DNA from: Gammaproteobacteria bacterium
GTDB lineage: Bacteria; Pseudomonadota; Gammaproteobacteria; Steroidobacterales; Foliamicaceae
Length of the DNA stretch: 64,000 nucleotides
NCBI GenBank assembly: GCA_009838035.1
Contig: VXSK01000017.1
Location: 58,031-122,030 of the forward strand
Reading direction: 5' to 3'
In this document: piece after piece, positions 54,589-64,000 of the stretch
Layout of the letters: every line of letters begins with the position of its first letter
Numbering within the stretch: the first letter of the stretch is position 1
Notes under the pieces: generated by a model
Databases searched by the model: none
The model's input: only the letters and a program-made list of their open reading frames with translations
Told to the model about the DNA's origin: nothing
Made by a program: the position numbers and the translations under genes

Positions 54589-55116
54589 ATGCCTCTTAAC
54601 CTTCAACAGAAGAAAGAGCTGGTCGAAGACCTGCGTTCCGCCGCCGAGGGCGCGGTGGTTTCGGCGGCGGCCGACTACCGTGGCCTGAACGTCAAGGAAA
54701 TGACCGACCTGAGGCGCCGGGCGCGCGGCGCCGGCGTGACGTTGCGCGTGGTCAAGAACACGCTGTCGCGGCGCGCGGTAAAGGACACGCCCTGCGAGAG
54801 CCTCACCGAGGCGCTGAACGGCCCCACGCTGCTGGCGTTCTCGGATGACGACCCCGGTTCGATCGCCAGACTTTTCAAGGACTTCGCCAAACAGCACGAG
54901 GCGCTTCAACCGCGCGGCTTCGTGCTCGACGGCGTGCTGTATTCCGGCGATCAAACCGACCGGATCGCCACTTTGCCGACGCTGGACGAGGCGCGCGCGA
55001 AGTTTCTGGGCGCGCTCAAGGCGCCGATGCAGAAACTGGTCGCCACCATCGCCGAGCCGCAGGCGCGCCTGGCGCGGCTGCTGGCCGCGCGGCAGGAACA
55101 AGCGGAAGCCGAATGA
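54589..55116 (+). CDS. rplJ: 50S ribosomal protein L10
   Basis: A 175-residue L10. [35 protein letters not shown] and [11 protein letters not shown] are typical. The C-terminal helix ([20 protein letters not shown]) binds L7/L12 dimers. The short 20-bp leader leaves no room for the classical L10-L12 autoregulatory structure, unless it lies in the rplA 3' end. Confidence 0.96.
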   Translation: MPLNLQQKKELVEDLRSAAEGAVVSAAADYRGLNVKEMTDLRRRARGAGVTLRVVKNTLSRRAVKDTPCESLTEALNGPTLLAFSDDDPGSIARLFKDFAKQHEALQPRGFVLDGVLYSGDQTDRIATLPTLDEARAKFLGALKAPMQKLVATIAEPQARLARLLAARQEQAEAE

Positions 55117-55165
55117 GCCGGCTTTTGCATATCCACTATCGATTCATTCCCCCAAGGAGCAAGCC

Positions 55166-55546
55166 ATGACCGCAGGAAGAGCAGAAATCCGCGAAGCACT
55201 GGGCAAGATGCCGGTGCTTGAACTGGTAGAACTGATCAAGGAACTCGAGGAAGAGTGGGGCGTCAGCGCGGCCGCGGCCGTCGTTGCCGGTCCCGCCGCG
55301 GGCCCGGCCGAGGAGGCCGCCGCCGAGGAGGAGCAGACCGAATTCACGGTCGTGCTGCAAGGCTTCGGCGAGTCCAAGGTCAAGGTCATCAAGGCCCTGC
55401 GTTCGCTGACCACCCTCGGTCTCAAGGAGGCCAAGGACCTGGTCGAGAGCGCTCCCGCTCCCGTATCCGAAGGCGTGTCGAAAGAAGACGCCGAGAAATT
55501 CAAGACCACGCTCGAAGAAGCCGGCGCCACGGTAGAAGTCAAGTAG
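55166..55546 (+). CDS. rplL: 50S ribosomal protein L7/L12
   Basis: A 126-residue protein with the N-terminal dimerisation domain ([20 protein letters not shown]), an Ala/Glu-rich hinge and the C-terminal domain ([20 protein letters not shown]). ATG 55166 follows an AAGGAGC ribosome site; in-frame codons further upstream are a shadow of rplJ. It recruits translational GTPases. A hairpin repeat lies between it and rpoB. Confidence 0.97.
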   Translation: MTAGRAEIREALGKMPVLELVELIKELEEEWGVSAAAAVVAGPAAGPAEEAAAEEEQTEFTVVLQGFGESKVKVIKALRSLTTLGLKEAKDLVESAPAPVSEGVSKEDAEKFKTTLEEAGATVEVK

Positions 55547-55572
55547 TTGGGCATTCGCCGGCCCACTGGAGC

Positions 55573-55589
55573 GAGGGCGTCCCGCCCTC
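55573..55589 (+). repeat. dispersed hairpin repeat core, copy at the rplL-rpoB junction
   Basis: The 17-nt core GAGGGCGTCCCGCCCTC is identical to those at 4899 and 26412; flanks on the left match only for a few bases. It lies in the 93-bp rplL-rpoB gap, where E. coli has an attenuator and an RNase III site, and may act in their place. Confidence 0.75.
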
Positions 55590-55639
55590 CCGCCGCTATG
55601 TACGACTTTCGCGCCCGCCAATCTAAGGATTAACCACGT

Positions 55640-59773
<4,134 letters not shown>

Positions 59774-59807
59774 TGTTTATCAATACAGACACACGAAGGA
59801 GCGATGC

Positions 59808-64000
<4,193 letters not shown>

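Overview
The window is a 64-kb stretch of GC-rich chromosome, almost certainly from an uncultured or poorly known gammaproteobacterium. The best evidence is the right end, where tRNA-Tyr, tRNA-Gly, tRNA-Thr, tuf, tRNA-Trp, secE, nusG, rplK, rplA, rplJ, rplL, rpoB and rpoC follow one another in the classical gammaproteobacterial order. TonB-dependent uptake, tripartite tricarboxylate (TTT) transport, two PhoD-like enzymes, a Rieske oxygenase and isovaleryl-CoA dehydrogenase suggest a heterotroph living on complex organic compounds. I see no transposase, integrase, rRNA or CRISPR array.

Layout. 1-4.9 kb: end of a DUF885 peptidase-like gene, an unusual alpha/beta-hydrolase-fold protein, a membrane-anchored SRPBCC protein and an EF-G-like GTPase. 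4.9-8.6 kb: a repeat-bearing gap, an unknown membrane protein and a GntR(YtrA)-ABC ATPase-permease operon. 8.6-26.4 kb: a probable uptake and catabolism locus. A tightly packed minus-strand operon (isocitrate-dehydrogenase-family enzyme, Asp/Glu racemase homologue, OtnK, OtnC, PhoD-like hydrolase, PhyH-type dioxygenase) diverges from tctCBA. A GntR/FCD regulator, a TonB receptor with a palindrome over its -10 box, an RraA-family protein, a lipoprotein with two complete beta-lactamase-fold domains and a second PhoD-like enzyme follow. 26.4-33.3 kb: DUF192 and a MoxR-Bat operon. 33.3-37.8 kb: ogt, lipA, an M48 lipoprotein protease, rhomboid protease, acidic lipoprotein and exported methyltransferase-like protein. 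37.9-43.8 kb: a GldA/GldF/GldG-like ABC system with a DUF4340 protein, an M50 protease and an orphan DPPY methylase. 43.9-50.6 kb: Rieske oxygenase, isovaleryl-CoA dehydrogenase and an RND efflux pair. 50.7-64 kb: the tRNA-tuf and secE-nusG-ribosomal-RNA polymerase cluster, cut off inside rpoC.

How the parts may work together. The best candidate for an undescribed system is 8.6-26.4 kb. OtnK and OtnC are recognisable as the last two enzymes of four-carbon sugar-acid breakdown to dihydroxyacetone phosphate. The usual isomerase (OtnI) and dehydrogenase (LtnD/DenD) are absent, and an isocitrate-dehydrogenase-family enzyme and an atypical racemase homologue occupy the operon instead. A TonB receptor, surface or periplasmic esterase and phosphoesterase candidates and a TTT importer would supply the substrate, so I infer a pathway for an esterified or phosphorylated C4 hydroxy-acid. 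The substrate is not known from sequence.

A 17-26-nt hairpin repeat occurs between genes at 4.9, 26.4 and 55.6 kb, and a near-identical inverted copy lies in frame inside the GldG-like gene at 40.7 kb. One copy sits between rplL and rpoB.
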